In this document: positions 37,578-48,357 of the stretch, one piece after another | Layout of the letters: each line of letters opens with the position of its first letter | Position numbering within the stretch: position 1 is the stretch's first letter | NCBI GenBank assembly: GCA_000818945.1 | Contig: KN805372.1 | Span: 1,010,820 to 1,074,819 of the forward strand | DNA length: 64,000 nucleotides | Reading direction: 5' to 3' | Source of the DNA: Schizochytrium sp. CCTCC M209059 | Lineage: Eukaryota > Sar > Bigyra > Thraustochytrida > Thraustochytriidae | The notes under the pieces: generated by a model | The model's input: the letters and a program-made list of their open reading frames with translations, nothing else | Told to the model about the DNA's origin: nothing | Database searches by the model: none | Made by a program: the position numbers and the translations under genes

Positions 37578-38765
37578 TTATGGCGCAACCGGCACAGCTG
37601 TGACCGGATTTTGCGCTTCAAGAAACGAGCGTATGAGTTTGTTCTTGGCGTACACGAGCCGGCGCGCATGGTCTTTTGCGCGGATGCGCTCCTTGATGCA
37701 ATCGCGAGCTGCAGCCCGGACGCGCTCGGCCTCGACCCGTGTCGCGCGCTCAGCCTCGGCGATGCGCATCTTTTCTTCTTGAACTCGCGCGCGCGCGCGT
37801 TGGATTTGGGCGTGGATACGCCTGCGCTGAGCTTCTTGATCTGCAGACGTTTGCTCGATTTCTTCTTGCTTGGCCGGAGTCGCTTTTTCGCTCTCTCGCG
37901 ACTGCTTTTGCTGCTTTTGCTGCTTTTGCTCCAGCTCGCACTGCTGCTTTTGCTGCTTTTGCTGCTGCTGCTCACGTTGCTGCTCGCGTTGCCGTTGCTG
38001 GGGAGTCAATTGCCGCCCGTTTCCTTGTTCAAGATGCTGACGCTGTTTGTTAGGTCTTACCAAGGACTCTGGGAGCCTTTTCGATTCGTTTGCGCGCGTT
38101 GATTGACTCTGAGCCCCCAGGTAACTCGGCAGACGCGTATACTTTTCCTGCTGGGTCTCGTGTTTGCTCTTTTCCCCAAAAGATTCTGCCGCAATTGTCT
38201 CGACGCGGCGCCTTCTAGCATTTGTGGTTGTCTTTGTACATGCTGCGAAAGGCAAGGGACTTGTGCTGGAGACCGCCTTTGCTTCGAGCGGAGCAACTCT
38301 GATGGCTCTTTTTTTTGTCTCCAGCACCACCTGTTGCTGAGTAGCTGAAGTGCTTGGGGCATTGGCCTTTAACGCGCTGTTCGAAATCTCGCATCTTCGC
38401 CAAGCCACGGTGCCGTCGTTTTTGACAATCACGGCGGCTTTTGCTGATGATGGTCGCTTCGCTATTGCTTGGTTCAAACCCTTTCGCGGCGCCCTAGTTT
38501 TCACGGTTTGCTTTCGCGCAAGAGATCGTTGCAATCGCACCACCTTTTGCTTGCGAACCTCGTATTTGGGGGTGCGCGGGAGCGCTAGCTTGATCGAGTA
38601 CGCTGCAAAGGCAGTCTGCATGGTCTCCGCGACGCTGTCAAAACCCGATTGTCCAGGCTGGGGCCATGTGGCACCTCGCTGCATTCTGCGGCTCGCATCG
38701 ACCGTGTCTTCCCGGGACTTTGTCGCGCGAGCGCTCGTCACGACGAGGTCCTGCTGCACCAACAT
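37578..38765 (-). CDS. hypothetical Gln-rich coiled-coil protein
   Basis: 395 residues from the first in-frame ATG at 38765. No family recognised. The N-terminal two thirds are basic and Ser/Ala/Thr-rich with no clear fold. Residues from about 265 are a long charged Gln/Lys/Glu/Arg-rich helix (QQREQQQQKQQKQQ, then RRRIHAQIQRARARVQEEK and VEAERVRAAARDCIKER), predicted by eye as coiled coil. The end is a short hydrophobic AVPVAP. Strong compositional bias and the absence of stops over 1.2 kb favour a real gene, but the start is uncertain. It converges on the SGNH hydrolase gene, 124 bp stop to stop. Confidence 0.6.
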   Translation of the reverse strand: MLVQQDLVVTSARATKSREDTVDASRRMQRGATWPQPGQSGFDSVAETMQTAFAAYSIKLALPRTPKYEVRKQKVVRLQRSLARKQTVKTRAPRKGLNQAIAKRPSSAKAAVIVKNDGTVAWRRCEISNSALKANAPSTSATQQQVVLETKKRAIRVAPLEAKAVSSTSPLPFAACTKTTTNARRRRVETIAAESFGEKSKHETQQEKYTRLPSYLGAQSQSTRANESKRLPESLVRPNKQRQHLEQGNGRQLTPQQRQREQQREQQQQKQQKQQCELEQKQQKQQKQSRESEKATPAKQEEIEQTSADQEAQRRRIHAQIQRARARVQEEKMRIAEAERATRVEAERVRAAARDCIKERIRAKDHARRLVYAKNKLIRSFLEAQNPVTAVPVAP

Positions 38766-39266
38766 CGCCGCTCGTCTCGGACCTGTTGCGTCTGCAGTGG
38801 CAAGGCGGTCTCCGCCGATGGCAAGGAGAGCCGCCTGCCCGCTTGCCGGACGCAGACACAAGACGGCTCTCGCTGCCAAACCCGCGAGCTCCGGGTCTGC
38901 GGTGCGGCATGGGCTGGCCCAGCCTGACCGGAACCTACCCGCTAGCCTGCTCGAGACCTGGACGCCCGCGGAGGTTCGCGCCCGGTGAACACATACATCT
39001 CTCGTGATGAGCCCAAATGGATCCCACCCCCATACTAAAATATAAGAGTGCACACCTTGACAAAAACGAAAGGTGTGTACTATGATACCACCTGTGCTGA
39101 TCAGGGTCCAATTTTTGGGGATGGGGTCCCGAGCCGCTAGTTGGTGATCATCGGCGGGCTGTTAGTCGCAACAAAAACAACAACAACAAAGGGGTAAAGA
39201 GAGGAATTGGAAAAGAGACATTGTGATTTTGATTTCTCGTTAGGAAATCTGGAAGGCTGGTGGTAC
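38766..39266. other. intergenic region
   Basis: About 500 bp between the coiled-coil gene promoter and the 3' end of the first cysteine-rich gene. The right half has CAACAAAAACAACAACAAC (about 39168-39190). No gene is seen. Confidence 0.6.
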
Positions 39267-40434
39267 TCACTCGGTAGTACTCACATCTTGAGTCGTACTA
39301 TCATCCGGAATGATAATATTGATCGCGGTATTAGCCGACCCCCCGGGCTTGGACGAACCGCTGAGATCACAGGTGCAAAGAGGAGACTGGCAGCAATTCT
39401 TCTTGCATTTCTCCGATTCGCAAGTTCCAAACTCCTCTTGCATGCAGCTGTTGCATCCCGGTGTAGACCCAACGCCATTAATGTTCCAGCATTGCGCGCT
39501 CGACTCGGCCTTGGCGTTCATGCAGCCGTAAGCTTGGCCCTCGTACTTGGGGCACCAAACGCATCTGATAATGAATTCGAGAAAAAGGGTGAGTGTTCTA
39601 CGTTTCTAAGAGTTTTGGATCGATGAATGATTGAATGAATGAGTGAAAGAAAGATTGGAAAACGTACTCGTAAAAGTCATTGCTCTTTCCTTCGCATCCA
39701 CTCGGCGTGTTGTCAAGCGGGTTACTGCACGGAGATTTGTAGCAGCCCGGAGATTTGACGCCATTGATTTGTTCGTTTTGTTCTTGCGTGTACCAAACGC
39801 AGCGTCCGCCAGTGTTCTGGATTGTACAGAGACCGTTGTTGATACTGCGTTCATTGAATTTGTCAAAGTGAGGGTGGTTAGCCACTTCTTCTACGTCCAC
39901 CTTCTTCCAAAGCGCGAGCGTGAGACCTACCGGTAACAAGGGTTCCTGATGATGTACGAGTCGTAAAGCAGAGGTTTGTTTTTTCCACGTGGGCAAAGAG
40001 AATTTGTTAGATAAGACATCCCCTTCGCGAGTAGTGTACAGACATCAAGAGTCGAGGTCAACGTACGGCATACACTGATTGGGGACTTGGTCGTTGAGAT
40101 GCCACCACACGCAAGCGAGGTTCGAAGCACATGCATCATAATTCTGCATGTCTGCGGCCGAGCAGTCGACGCCATTTTGACCTTTTACCTCTGCGCTATT
40201 GATACAATCCGAAAAGGTTGTTGCCATCTCCATGTTGTAGATTTCCTGGCAAATAGGGGGCACAGAACTGAATTTGCTACGACGACGACGACGACGCCCG
40301 CCGGCGCTCGAGCTCAGCGAGCTGAGCTCGTTCAGGGTCTCGAGGACATTTTGGCGCAGGCTCGCCGCCTCCACACTGACCGTGAGCGCGACCAAGACCA
40401 GCGCCAGCAGCAAGAACACCTTGGCGTCCAACAT
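39267..40434 (-). CDS. secreted 24-cysteine protein, copy A (four exons)
   Basis: Exons read on the minus strand: 40434-40067, 39945-39931, 39844-39668, 39564-39267 (858 nt, 285 residues). All three introns are GT-AG (donors GTACGT, GTAGGT, GTACGT). The start gives a signal peptide (MLDAKVFLLLALVLVALTVS), followed by a RRRRRR run that could be a processing site. The rest holds 24 cysteines in three loosely repeated units ending in CVWWH, CVWYT and CVWCP, and a dense tail KKNCCQSPLCTC. The second exon is only 15 nt and encodes NPCYR. Function is unknown; the CVWC pattern recalls extracellular cysteine-knot or PSI-like modules, but I cannot assign one. Copy B follows upstream with the same exon structure. 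Confidence 0.8.
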
Positions 40435-41091
40435 TTCGCTCGTCGATTCCTCTCTTATGTATTCGCTCGGCCTCGCCTCCTCCGTCTGCGCGCCGTCCCC
40501 AATGTACCTCTCGATGTCCGCTGCTCCCTCCGCCTGTCACCAGTTGTTCGCGGTTTGTGGATTTGCTGCTCGTTTGCCTTCTTTCCTTGCTTGCTTACTT
40601 GCTTCCTTGCTTGCTTGCTTGCTTGCATCACCAGGCCTAGCATGACCATCGTGGCTTTATCAACCCGTCCGAAAGAAAAGATCGCTGCACGCCGCGGCGT
40701 AGGTTCCGAGTATACTATACTGTATTACCACACATGGCAATCTTGTCAGACTACAAAAAGATGACTTATATCAACTTGTCAACCGTTGTTTCGTCTGTAG
40801 CCCATATATCTCCTAACAAATCTTGTAGGACGCGATCTTTGCAATTGAAGAAGGGCCCGCAAGTTCGCTTGCACACACGCTGACGGAGTTCGCGTCCGGT
40901 CCACCGACCGACAATGGCGGTAAAAGTGGGATTTGCGGGTCGAACGAGCCAACAGACGCGACGGACGCCATTGATCTCTTCACAAGGAGCACGCGAGGCC
41001 AGTAAAAGGCTCGCGAAGATGGGGCGAAGACAAGCGGGGACTACGCTGGTTCACACTATTTTTCTTTACATGATGAAGTGCTATACGCTAT
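40435..41091. other. intergenic region between the two cysteine-rich genes
   Basis: About 660 bp: promoter of copy A and 3' end of copy B. It has an imperfect GCTT stretch (about 40586-40626) followed at once by AGGCCTAG (40633-40640). No further gene is seen. Confidence 0.6.
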
Positions 41092-42188
41092 TTAGCGGCC
41101 AGAAAGAATGTTGATGGCCACCTCATTAGCCCCTCTCTCTCCTTCTGACAGATCGCAGAGGCAGAGAGGGGACTGGCAGCAGTTCTTGCTGCACGTGGAA
41201 TCTTTGCAGGCCCCAAAGTCTTTCTGCTTGCAGTCATTGCAGCCTGGCAAAGCGCCAGGGCCGTTCACGTTCCAGCACTGCGCTTGTGAAGTGCTCTTGG
41301 CGTTCATGCAGCCATAGGCTTGACCCTCGTGTTTCGGGCACCAGACGCAGCTGCATCGCGATCATGGTCAAAAAAGAAATTCATTTCCGACAACAATGTT
41401 AGGCTCACTGCCATATTTTTTTTGCTGATTTAACGTCTCATTCAACTTACCCGTAGAACGCGTCCGACTTGGCAGCACAGCCACTAGGCGTGTTATCAAG
41501 AGGATTGCTGCAAGGAGACTTGTAGCATCCGGGGGCGTTGATGCCACGCACCTCCTTGTTCTGCTGGCGAGTGTACCAGACGCAGCGCCCGCCCGTGTTC
41601 TGGATCGTGCAGAGACCGTTGTTGATTCTGTGGAACGCAGGACCCTCGAACAAGTTAGTGAAATGCTGCTTGCTTGCTTGCTTGCGAAATCGTGTATTCT
41701 GTGTTTGTTTGACTCAACGTACCGAAAGCATGGGTTTCTGGGAGCGTATCAATATGAAAGTGAAGGAAGTGGGAGAACAAGGTCACGCGGTTAGTTTTAT
41801 TCGTATGCAAGCGGCAAGCCAAAAAAGACAATCTGCGCAAATTCTTCAGCGTCAATCGTGCAAGAATGATCACTTGAACGTACGGCATGCAAAGGTCCTG
41901 GCCGAGAAGGTGCCACCAAGAGCACTCGGGTCGTGAGCTGCAGGCATCGTAGTTTTGCAATTCATCGGCGGAGCAATCGAACTCGTCCTGGGCCAGCACT
42001 TCAGCGTCGTTGGCGCACTGCGAGAACTGCTCGAGAATGTCCTGCTCGTAGATGAATTCGCAAATTTCCGGAACGCTAGCCGAGTTCGACTTTCGCCTAC
42101 GTCTGCGAAGGTTGCGCAGGTGTTGCGCCTGCGCAGTCACGAGGAGCAAAGCTGCAAGGAAGAGCGAGAGGAAGGCCTGGCGTGCCAT
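41092..42188 (-). CDS. secreted 24-cysteine protein, copy B (four exons)
   Basis: Exons on the minus strand: 42188-41884, 41737-41723, 41627-41451, 41350-41092 (756 nt, 251 residues). Introns are GT-AG, with donors GTACGT, GTACGT and GTAAGT. It has a signal peptide (MARQAFLSLFLAALLLVTAQA), then LRNLRRRRRK, then the same 24-cysteine pattern as copy A, with identical third-exon length (177 nt) and a 15-nt second exon encoding NPCFR. Shared sequence includes NNGLCTIQNTGGRCVWYT and KSPCSNPLDNTPSGC. The first intron contains a short GCTT repeat. Secreted, disulfide-rich and recently duplicated; possible roles are cell-wall, adhesive or defence protein, none supported directly. Confidence 0.8.
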
Positions 42189-43701
42189 TCTTGCCTAGTG
42201 CGTGGCGTAGCGGACTGCTCCAGCTAATGCTTCTCCTCTCTTCTTGCCTTCGCTCGACGGCTCCCACTTCTATTTGCTTTGATTGTCCTTGGCGTTCACG
42301 TTATCAATTTGCTTCCGTTGTGTTGCGAATGTCTTGGCGAGAGATGCCTGCCCATGCCTGCCTGTCGCTCGCTTTCCGAGGGAGGGCTCTTTTTGCTTCG
42401 CTTTCATGAAACGAACTACCGTTGAGATAGTTGCTTCGAACGTCCTGCCTGCTCTGCCGTCCTCTTACTACTAGTGCGCGCACGTGCGTACAAGTGTGCT
42501 GGCTGCATGTCTGTCTGACTGGCTAGCTGCCGCGGCTCCTTTTCGATGAGGGAGACTGAAACGGTTGACAAGCCCGCCGAAAGATGGACCTCGGGGCCGT
42601 GGAGTTCTCGAGAATTCCCCGAGGTTTTCAAGGTGGAGAGCATCAGGGACATGTGTATCAGTGGCAGCAAAGACAGTATGGTTGAGACGCAAAGAAGCGC
42701 GAAACCTCAATTTAAAGTTGACAATATAGGGGAGGAAACTGACACACCAGCACCTCAGAGACCGTAAGACGACCGCCTTGACGGCGCGGCTCCCTAACCG
42801 ACGTAGCGCAGCGCATGGAGTCTGTACGTGTTGGTGATTGTTCGTTTTCTTTTGTGTGCCTCACGTGAATCGCTGCTTGCTTGCTTGCTTGCTTGCTCTC
42901 TTGTATGCAGTTGCTTGCCTGCCAGCTTGCGTTGTTGGGTCACGGTGTCGCACCTGCAGCAGAGATGGCGTCCCGCGCTCATCTCATGTGAAATGAACGC
43001 CCTACGCGATGAGTAAGTCTCGCTCACCCTTGGCGAGGTCTTTTTCCGCATAATCGTCCCAAAATAAACATAAAAAAGCGTTAGCAAAACAAAATATGTC
43101 CCCCCTTTCCAGGCTAGTCTTGCCGGCCGGCCTTCCACCTCCTCTTTTCTCCGCTCTACCGTTGCGGCGCACGCCGTGAGCGCGCAGCTGGTTTTGCTCT
43201 ACTTACACTCTCTGTCGCATGAAGGAGCCCGCGTTTGCCAATAGCAAGCATGCACGGCACGATTGTTACTACTACCATGGGTTGTGCAGACTTGCTGCCG
43301 CGGCGTGCAAGAAATGGAGAAACAGGAAATAGAACAAGCAGCCGGCAGATGTGAGGCAACCGTTGCTTTTGCAGGCGCACTGCAAAGGGCCACGCCGCGC
43401 TTCATAGACAAGGATTAGAGAAAAGGGGGGATGGGGGGTCGAAGTGGAGGGAAAGAAGGTGGAAGTGGAGAGGAAATAAGAACATTCGATGCCCATCGCA
43501 TTTCGGATTGCGTTGTCCTCAATCGCACATCTGTGGAGCAACCACCATCTATTTTATTGATCAAAAGCGCTCGTAAGCGTTGAGGCATGGGCCAGCCGAT
43601 CTATCCGGGAGGAGAGCTAAGCCACCGGAAGGAGAGCAGACCCGGAAATAGCCCTCTGTCAGTTCAGTCAGCAGTACTTTCTGCGATTTGTTCACTGTTT
43701 A
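42189..43701. other. gene-poor intergenic region
   Basis: About 1.5 kb with no convincing gene on either strand. It must contain the promoter of cysteine-rich copy B at its left and the 3' end of the first sulfotransferase-like gene at its right. A short GCTT run lies at about 42874-42897. Confidence 0.55.
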
Positions 43702-45186
43702 TCAAGATGATGGCGCCATTCCGAGTTCAACAGCTGTTTTCATCCAAAAGGTGCCAATCGGAGCGCATTTCTCGAGACAACATTGTGTTGTACAGTTCCG
43801 GGTAGCGACATTTGCATCAAGCATAGCGCGGAGGTCGTCTTCAGACACTACAGATCCATCAGGCGACACAAATTCTTGGGCGGCATCAGGACCCACGTCC
43901 ACCTTTAATCCAGCTGCTGCGGCTTGCCGCTGGAGAAGATTACGACCGACATTGTAGAGTCGGATGTCGTAGAGATTGACGGCGTGCCACCACTTGGCAA
44001 AGTCCAGAAGCTGAGGATCACCAGCCGTATTTTCCTCGAGACGCGCAAGAGCGCTGAGGCCGCCGTGCTTCGTGCCGTGATGTTCTCGAAACTCATCGCT
44101 GCTATTGCCTCTCCATTGAAGCAAGTCGTGAATGAGCGTAATACTTGTCTCAAAGTGTTCGAGGATGCCAACGACAGCGAAGTCATGCTCGAGACGATGC
44201 CGCGCGATCTCATAGTGTTCATCTGTGAGCCTCCCGAACGGGACCTTGGCACAGGCTGGCCCACACACTGCTCGTGTTTGCCAGTTATCGGGTACATTGA
44301 GCGCAAAGTATAATCGAATGGAACTCGCAGAGCTCGTAGTTCTGCTCACACGACGGAGATCTTGCCACGAGGGCATTCCGTCGCTGTAATGGCGTCGCCG
44401 CGAAGCATAGGTACCAGGTGAGTTCTTGACGAGTTTGAGCACTTGTTCAAAGGCCATGTGAAAGTGCGACTCCATCCGTGCAAGCGGATCGCGCAGCATC
44501 GTCATGTATTTGATGTCGTTTCGCTGCGGAAGCTGTGCTGGCAAATACCATTCGCTAGCGAGAAAGGTGAGCCTGCGCCGCTTGTCTTTGTGATATTTGT
44601 CGATTAGACCTGCAAACTCATCGGGAGACCCATTGGAGAATTTGATGCGCTCCTCGCCGCCATACATGTTGCAATTTGTGTCACGCACGGCACGTTCTCG
44701 CTTGCATGCTAGATAACACATTGTCGTCCCGCCGCTCTTGTGAATGTGCAGAAAGACGGCAACGAACCTTCGCTTGAAGACCCCTCGTTCGGCAGGGTCG
44801 CGCTCGCGGTTCGCAACGAGTAGGGTTCCAACGTTCTTCGCGAAGTTGTCGTCTTTGTTGGGCGCGTCAAGAGCGCTCTGGCCGCTCATAAGATGCTCGA
44901 GCCTGACGAGTCGCGTGAAAAGCGCTACGGCCACGAGAACGCTGAGAGCGACGGTGGCGGCGCAAGACGCGGGGCGCCATGTCCTCGCGGGCGCCGGCAG
45001 CGGCCGTCGCTGCGTTTGCTGGCACGGCTCGTCGCTCTCTGAGCGCGCCGAGACCGGGCTCCGCACGCGCATCGGCCGCGCACTTGGTCCCGGGATGAGC
45101 GCCCGCCCGTCCGCCCGTCCACGACGCAGCCCGTCTCGCGCAGGCTGCGGCCGGAGCGGGCTCGCTGCGGCCGCGGCAGCTCGCAT
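43702..45186 (-). CDS. sulfotransferase-like type II membrane protein, copy 1
   Basis: 494 residues from the ATG at 45186 (a second ATG about 38 codons in is also possible). A basic cytosolic tail leads to one membrane helix (about 76-92), a short stem and a lumenal catalytic domain. The PAPS-binding loop is FLHIHKSGGTT (about 145-156); the 3'-phosphate motif is LRDPLARMESHF, the R-x-P-x-x-R-x-x-S pattern of carbohydrate sulfotransferases. Shared family blocks follow: DNWQTRAVCGPAC, the GT-x-HGGL turn, LLDFAKWWHAVN and a C-terminal CTTQCC. Such enzymes transfer sulfate from PAPS to glycans in the Golgi. Closest in the window to copy 5 (both have HFHMAFEQ). Confidence 0.82.
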   Translation of the reverse strand: MRAAAAAASPLRPQPARDGLRRGRADGRALIPGPSARPMRVRSPVSARSESDEPCQQTQRRPLPAPARTWRPASCAATVALSVLVAVALFTRLVRLEHLMSGQSALDAPNKDDNFAKNVGTLLVANRERDPAERGVFKRRFVAVFLHIHKSGGTTMCYLACKRERAVRDTNCNMYGGEERIKFSNGSPDEFAGLIDKYHKDKRRRLTFLASEWYLPAQLPQRNDIKYMTMLRDPLARMESHFHMAFEQVLKLVKNSPGTYASRRRHYSDGMPSWQDLRRVSRTTSSASSIRLYFALNVPDNWQTRAVCGPACAKVPFGRLTDEHYEIARHRLEHDFAVVGILEHFETSITLIHDLLQWRGNSSDEFREHHGTKHGGLSALARLEENTAGDPQLLDFAKWWHAVNLYDIRLYNVGRNLLQRQAAAAGLKVDVGPDAAQEFVSPDGSVVSEDDLRAMLDANVATRNCTTQCCLEKCAPIGTFWMKTAVELGMAPSS

Positions 45187-45863
45187 TTGCAGAATATGCG
45201 GCAAGGTCTGGGAGCGCAGTCCAGTCCAGTCCAGTCCAATCCGAGTTCTCTGCTAGATCCGCTACTACGACGAGCTGAGGAGTAGAAGAGCCGCTCTCAG
45301 AGAGCGTCGGCCAGCCGGGCCGAGAGCCGGGACACGCGAAGTCCTCTTTGAAGGGCCAAACAAAGGCCGTGTTGGCTGTTTGCGGCTGGCGGGACGCTTG
45401 GACGTGCAGAAAAGTCAAGTTGTGCTTGTTCTCGTTCTCGTTTTTGATTAAAAGTGAGGATGATTGGCTCGTCGACGAAATCGTAATTTTGTTGTCCTTG
45501 CTCGTGAGGATCGGCGAGCAACGTGGCGGAAGGTGATGAAGCTGTCGTTGGCGTCAATCAGGCAGGCCGACAGGCAGACTGACTGACAGGCAGGCTAATA
45601 AGGAAACCAGCGAAAGACGTGAGCACCCTCTGCTGAAGGCTTCCAATAAAATGATTACACAGTGTGCTTTGCCAGCCTTACGATTGAGACGGACAGAATG
45701 AAAAGGGCGCGTACAAAAAGCAAAGTAGGCCAACTCGAACGGGAAAACCAAGACTACAAATTTCAATTGACAGGTAAATATTATGTGGGCGAGTAAATTT
45801 TCCGAGTGGGGGGGGGGGGGGAGATGTGCAGGGCCCTCTAGCTAAGGCGTCTTCGAAAGAGGT
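45187..45863. other. intergenic region between sulfotransferase-like copies 1 and 2
   Basis: About 680 bp: promoter of copy 1 and 3' end of copy 2. It contains tccagtccagtccagtcc at about 45220-45238 and a G12 run near 45810. No gene is seen. Confidence 0.6.
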
Positions 45864-47324
45864 CTAACACCACTTTCTGCGGATCGGAACCATGTCAATT
45901 TGGCGGGCAACATTGTACCAATAGTTGCCAATGGGACCACACTGCGCGGTGCAGCACTGGGTGGTGCACGACACAGCGTACTCGTCGACCATAGCCTTGA
46001 GCTCGGCCGCGGTCGTCACCTTTTGATTGGGCGAGACAAAGTCCAAGCTGACGTCCGGGCCAATTTCGGCCGGGATGCCAAAATACTGGAGCTGACGCTT
46101 GAAAATGCCCCGCGCAAAGTTGTACAGCTCAATGTCGAGCAGATTTGTGGCGTGGAACCACTTTGCGAACTCGAGCAACTCCGGCTGCTTTGCTGACTCT
46201 TGCTCAACACGTTGTAAAACTGTAAGGCCTCCATGGTTTGTTCCTTTGTGTTGCGCGAAGAGTTCCTCGGGGTCTGTCTCCCACTGCAAGGTTTCGTGCA
46301 TAAGCAGAACCGTCTGACGAAAGTTATCAAGAATGCCCACGGCAGCATACGTACTCTGTAGCCGGTTCTTGGCCAACTCGAGGTGCTCGCGCGTGAGCTG
46401 GCCATACGGGACTTGCGCGCACAGCGGTCCACAGAACACGCGGGTCTGCCAATTGTCGGGTGTAGTTTTGGAATAGTACAGACGCGATTTGGCGGCGAGG
46501 GTCAGGTCTTTGACGGCCCGACGAAGCTCGAGCTTGGAGAGGAGGCCAGGAGCAAAGAGACACATGTTGCTGCTGGACACCTTGAGCTTTTGGTAGGCTT
46601 TGTCCATCGCCATTGCGTAGTGCGATTCCATGCGTCCGAGGGGGTTTCGCAAAAGAGTGACATGGACTATATCGTCTCGCTGCGGCAAAACTTCGGGCAA
46701 GGTCCATTCTGTCGCGACAAAGGTGCGATTGAGTTTACGAGTTTGTGCGATCACGCGGTCAAAGTCTTGGGGAGTTCCGCGGGAAATGGCAAGGCGAGCA
46801 GGCATAGGCGCTGGGTTGCAGTTTCCGCCCGGGGCGCGCTCCATGTTTAATCGGGCGAGATAGCAAAACGTCGACCCGCCGGCCTTGTGCACGTGTGTAA
46901 AGACGGCCACCTTGCCTCTCAGTTGCGGATCCATATGTTCGACCTTGCTCTTGGCGAGGAACAAGGCGGTCTCGCTCTTCTCCTCTGGGGTCTCGGGGTC
47001 TGCACTTTCGATGGAGGGGGCGTCCGAGTTGTACGGGTCTGTGTCTGCGCCATTTCCCTCCTGGGCTGCCTGCTTTCCGTACGGGAGCGAGTTGGCGGCG
47101 CCTTCGAGGACCTCGTCGAGCTTGCCTTGAAGAACGACCGTCCGCGGGTCGTCGGAGTCTGTCTCCGAGATGGAGAATCTGTACAGCAGGATGGTGCCTG
47201 TCCCCAGTTCCAGTACCGAGGAGCACGCCATGAGCACGAGCGTGGACGCCAGCAGCGCGATCGTCATCCAGAGCATCCGCCGCGTCGTCGCCGAGGTCGG
47301 CGTTCTGTGTGCGGACGAGTCCAT
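45864..47324 (-). CDS. sulfotransferase-like type II membrane protein, copy 2
   Basis: 486 residues from the ATG at 47324; the frame continues upstream only from a GTG. A membrane helix at about 18-34 is followed by an acidic stem of about 100 residues and the lumenal domain. The PAPS loop is FTHVHKAGGST (about 142-152) and the 3'-phosphate motif LRNPLGRMESHYAMAM. Family blocks DNWQTRVFCGPLC, KGTNHGGLTVLQR, LLEFAKWFHATN and the terminal CTTQCC are intact. It groups with copies 3 and 4 by the YAMAM block and FHATN. Same strand as the other four copies; a common substrate class is likely but untested. Confidence 0.82.
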   Translation of the reverse strand: MDSSAHRTPTSATTRRMLWMTIALLASTLVLMACSSVLELGTGTILLYRFSISETDSDDPRTVVLQGKLDEVLEGAANSLPYGKQAAQEGNGADTDPYNSDAPSIESADPETPEEKSETALFLAKSKVEHMDPQLRGKVAVFTHVHKAGGSTFCYLARLNMERAPGGNCNPAPMPARLAISRGTPQDFDRVIAQTRKLNRTFVATEWTLPEVLPQRDDIVHVTLLRNPLGRMESHYAMAMDKAYQKLKVSSSNMCLFAPGLLSKLELRRAVKDLTLAAKSRLYYSKTTPDNWQTRVFCGPLCAQVPYGQLTREHLELAKNRLQSTYAAVGILDNFRQTVLLMHETLQWETDPEELFAQHKGTNHGGLTVLQRVEQESAKQPELLEFAKWFHATNLLDIELYNFARGIFKRQLQYFGIPAEIGPDVSLDFVSPNQKVTTAAELKAMVDEYAVSCTTQCCTAQCGPIGNYWYNVARQIDMVPIRRKWC

Positions 47325-48190
47325 GGCTGCCGATGCCAGTGAGCTCCTGCTGTGCGCGCTGTGTCTGTGCGTGTCTTCGCGCGCTCGCCCGAGCGTCCTG
47401 CCGCTCGACCCGGCCACGGAGGGCGCAGCCGCGCGCCGCCCAGCCCTGTCGCGCCGCCCAGCCCTGTCGCGCGCCCTGCCGACCGACGTTGCCTGCTCTG
47501 CTCTGCCTTTTCAGAGTCTGCTTTGCTTTGCTTTGCGCTTGCTGCTCGAAGGTGGCGACCCGCCGTCGTTCGTAAAGGCGATGCCAGGCGGGCAGGGCGG
47601 GGCGCCTAGAACGCCAAGACAGGCCAGGCGAGGCGGGGCGAGGCGGGGCCGGGAAGCAAGTCGATGGCGCTCAGGTCCACCCGGTGATCGGTCTCGCTGT
47701 CGGTCGATCTGATCGATCGCTCGCTCGCTCGCTCGCTCGCTGGGCTCATTCGATCTCTGCTGCCCAGCCTGAAGTTCCTTTCCTGCCCTTTCCTCGCCTT
47801 GCCTTGCCTTGCCTTTCTTTCCTTCCTCCATTGATGGCCGCGCTTCCACCGCGCTTTTCACGTGTTTCTGCGGAAGGAAGCGCGGGCCGGTTAGGGTCCC
47901 TGCGGGCCCCCGATCGCTGGGTTCTGCGGGCGGAGAAACTTGACGAAGGGAGGGAGGAGGGGCGCGAGAAGACAAAAAAGAGCGCCCGGCGGCAGTGGAC
48001 TCGCCCTCGCTGCAGGCCGGCCAGAACGCTGGCCAGGCCTCGCCGGCAGGGGAGACTGGACGCGGGGGGGCGGAGAAGCTGCGGGACGAGCGAGGCGAGG
48101 CGAGGGGTCCAGGAGCGACGCGGTCGGCTCCCGCTGCGAGTCCTGGCCGGCGCGTGGCGCGCTGCAGGAGCGCAGCCGTGGGCGGCCGGA

Positions 48191-48255
48191 CTTTCTTTCT
48201 TTCTTTCCTTCTTTCTTTCTTTCTTTTGTCCTTCTTTCTTTCTTTCTTTTGTCCT

Positions 48256-48291
<36 letters not shown>

Positions 48292-48298
48292 TTGTCCT

Positions 48299-48355
<57 letters not shown>
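48191..48355. repeat. CTTT/TTTC tetranucleotide array
   Basis: About 165 bp of CTTT units interrupted by three CTTTTGTCCTT variants at intervals, indicating a small higher-order repeat inside the array. Confidence 0.93.

Positions 48356-48357
<2 letters not shown>

Noticed and set aside
38766..39053. 96-codon N-terminal extension of the coiled-coil protein
   Set aside because: It begins with GTG and has no ATG; composition differs from the rest of the protein.
42794..43138. 114-codon minus-strand open frame in the gap before the sulfotransferase array
   Set aside because: It includes translated GCTT repeat and shows no domain or conserved feature.
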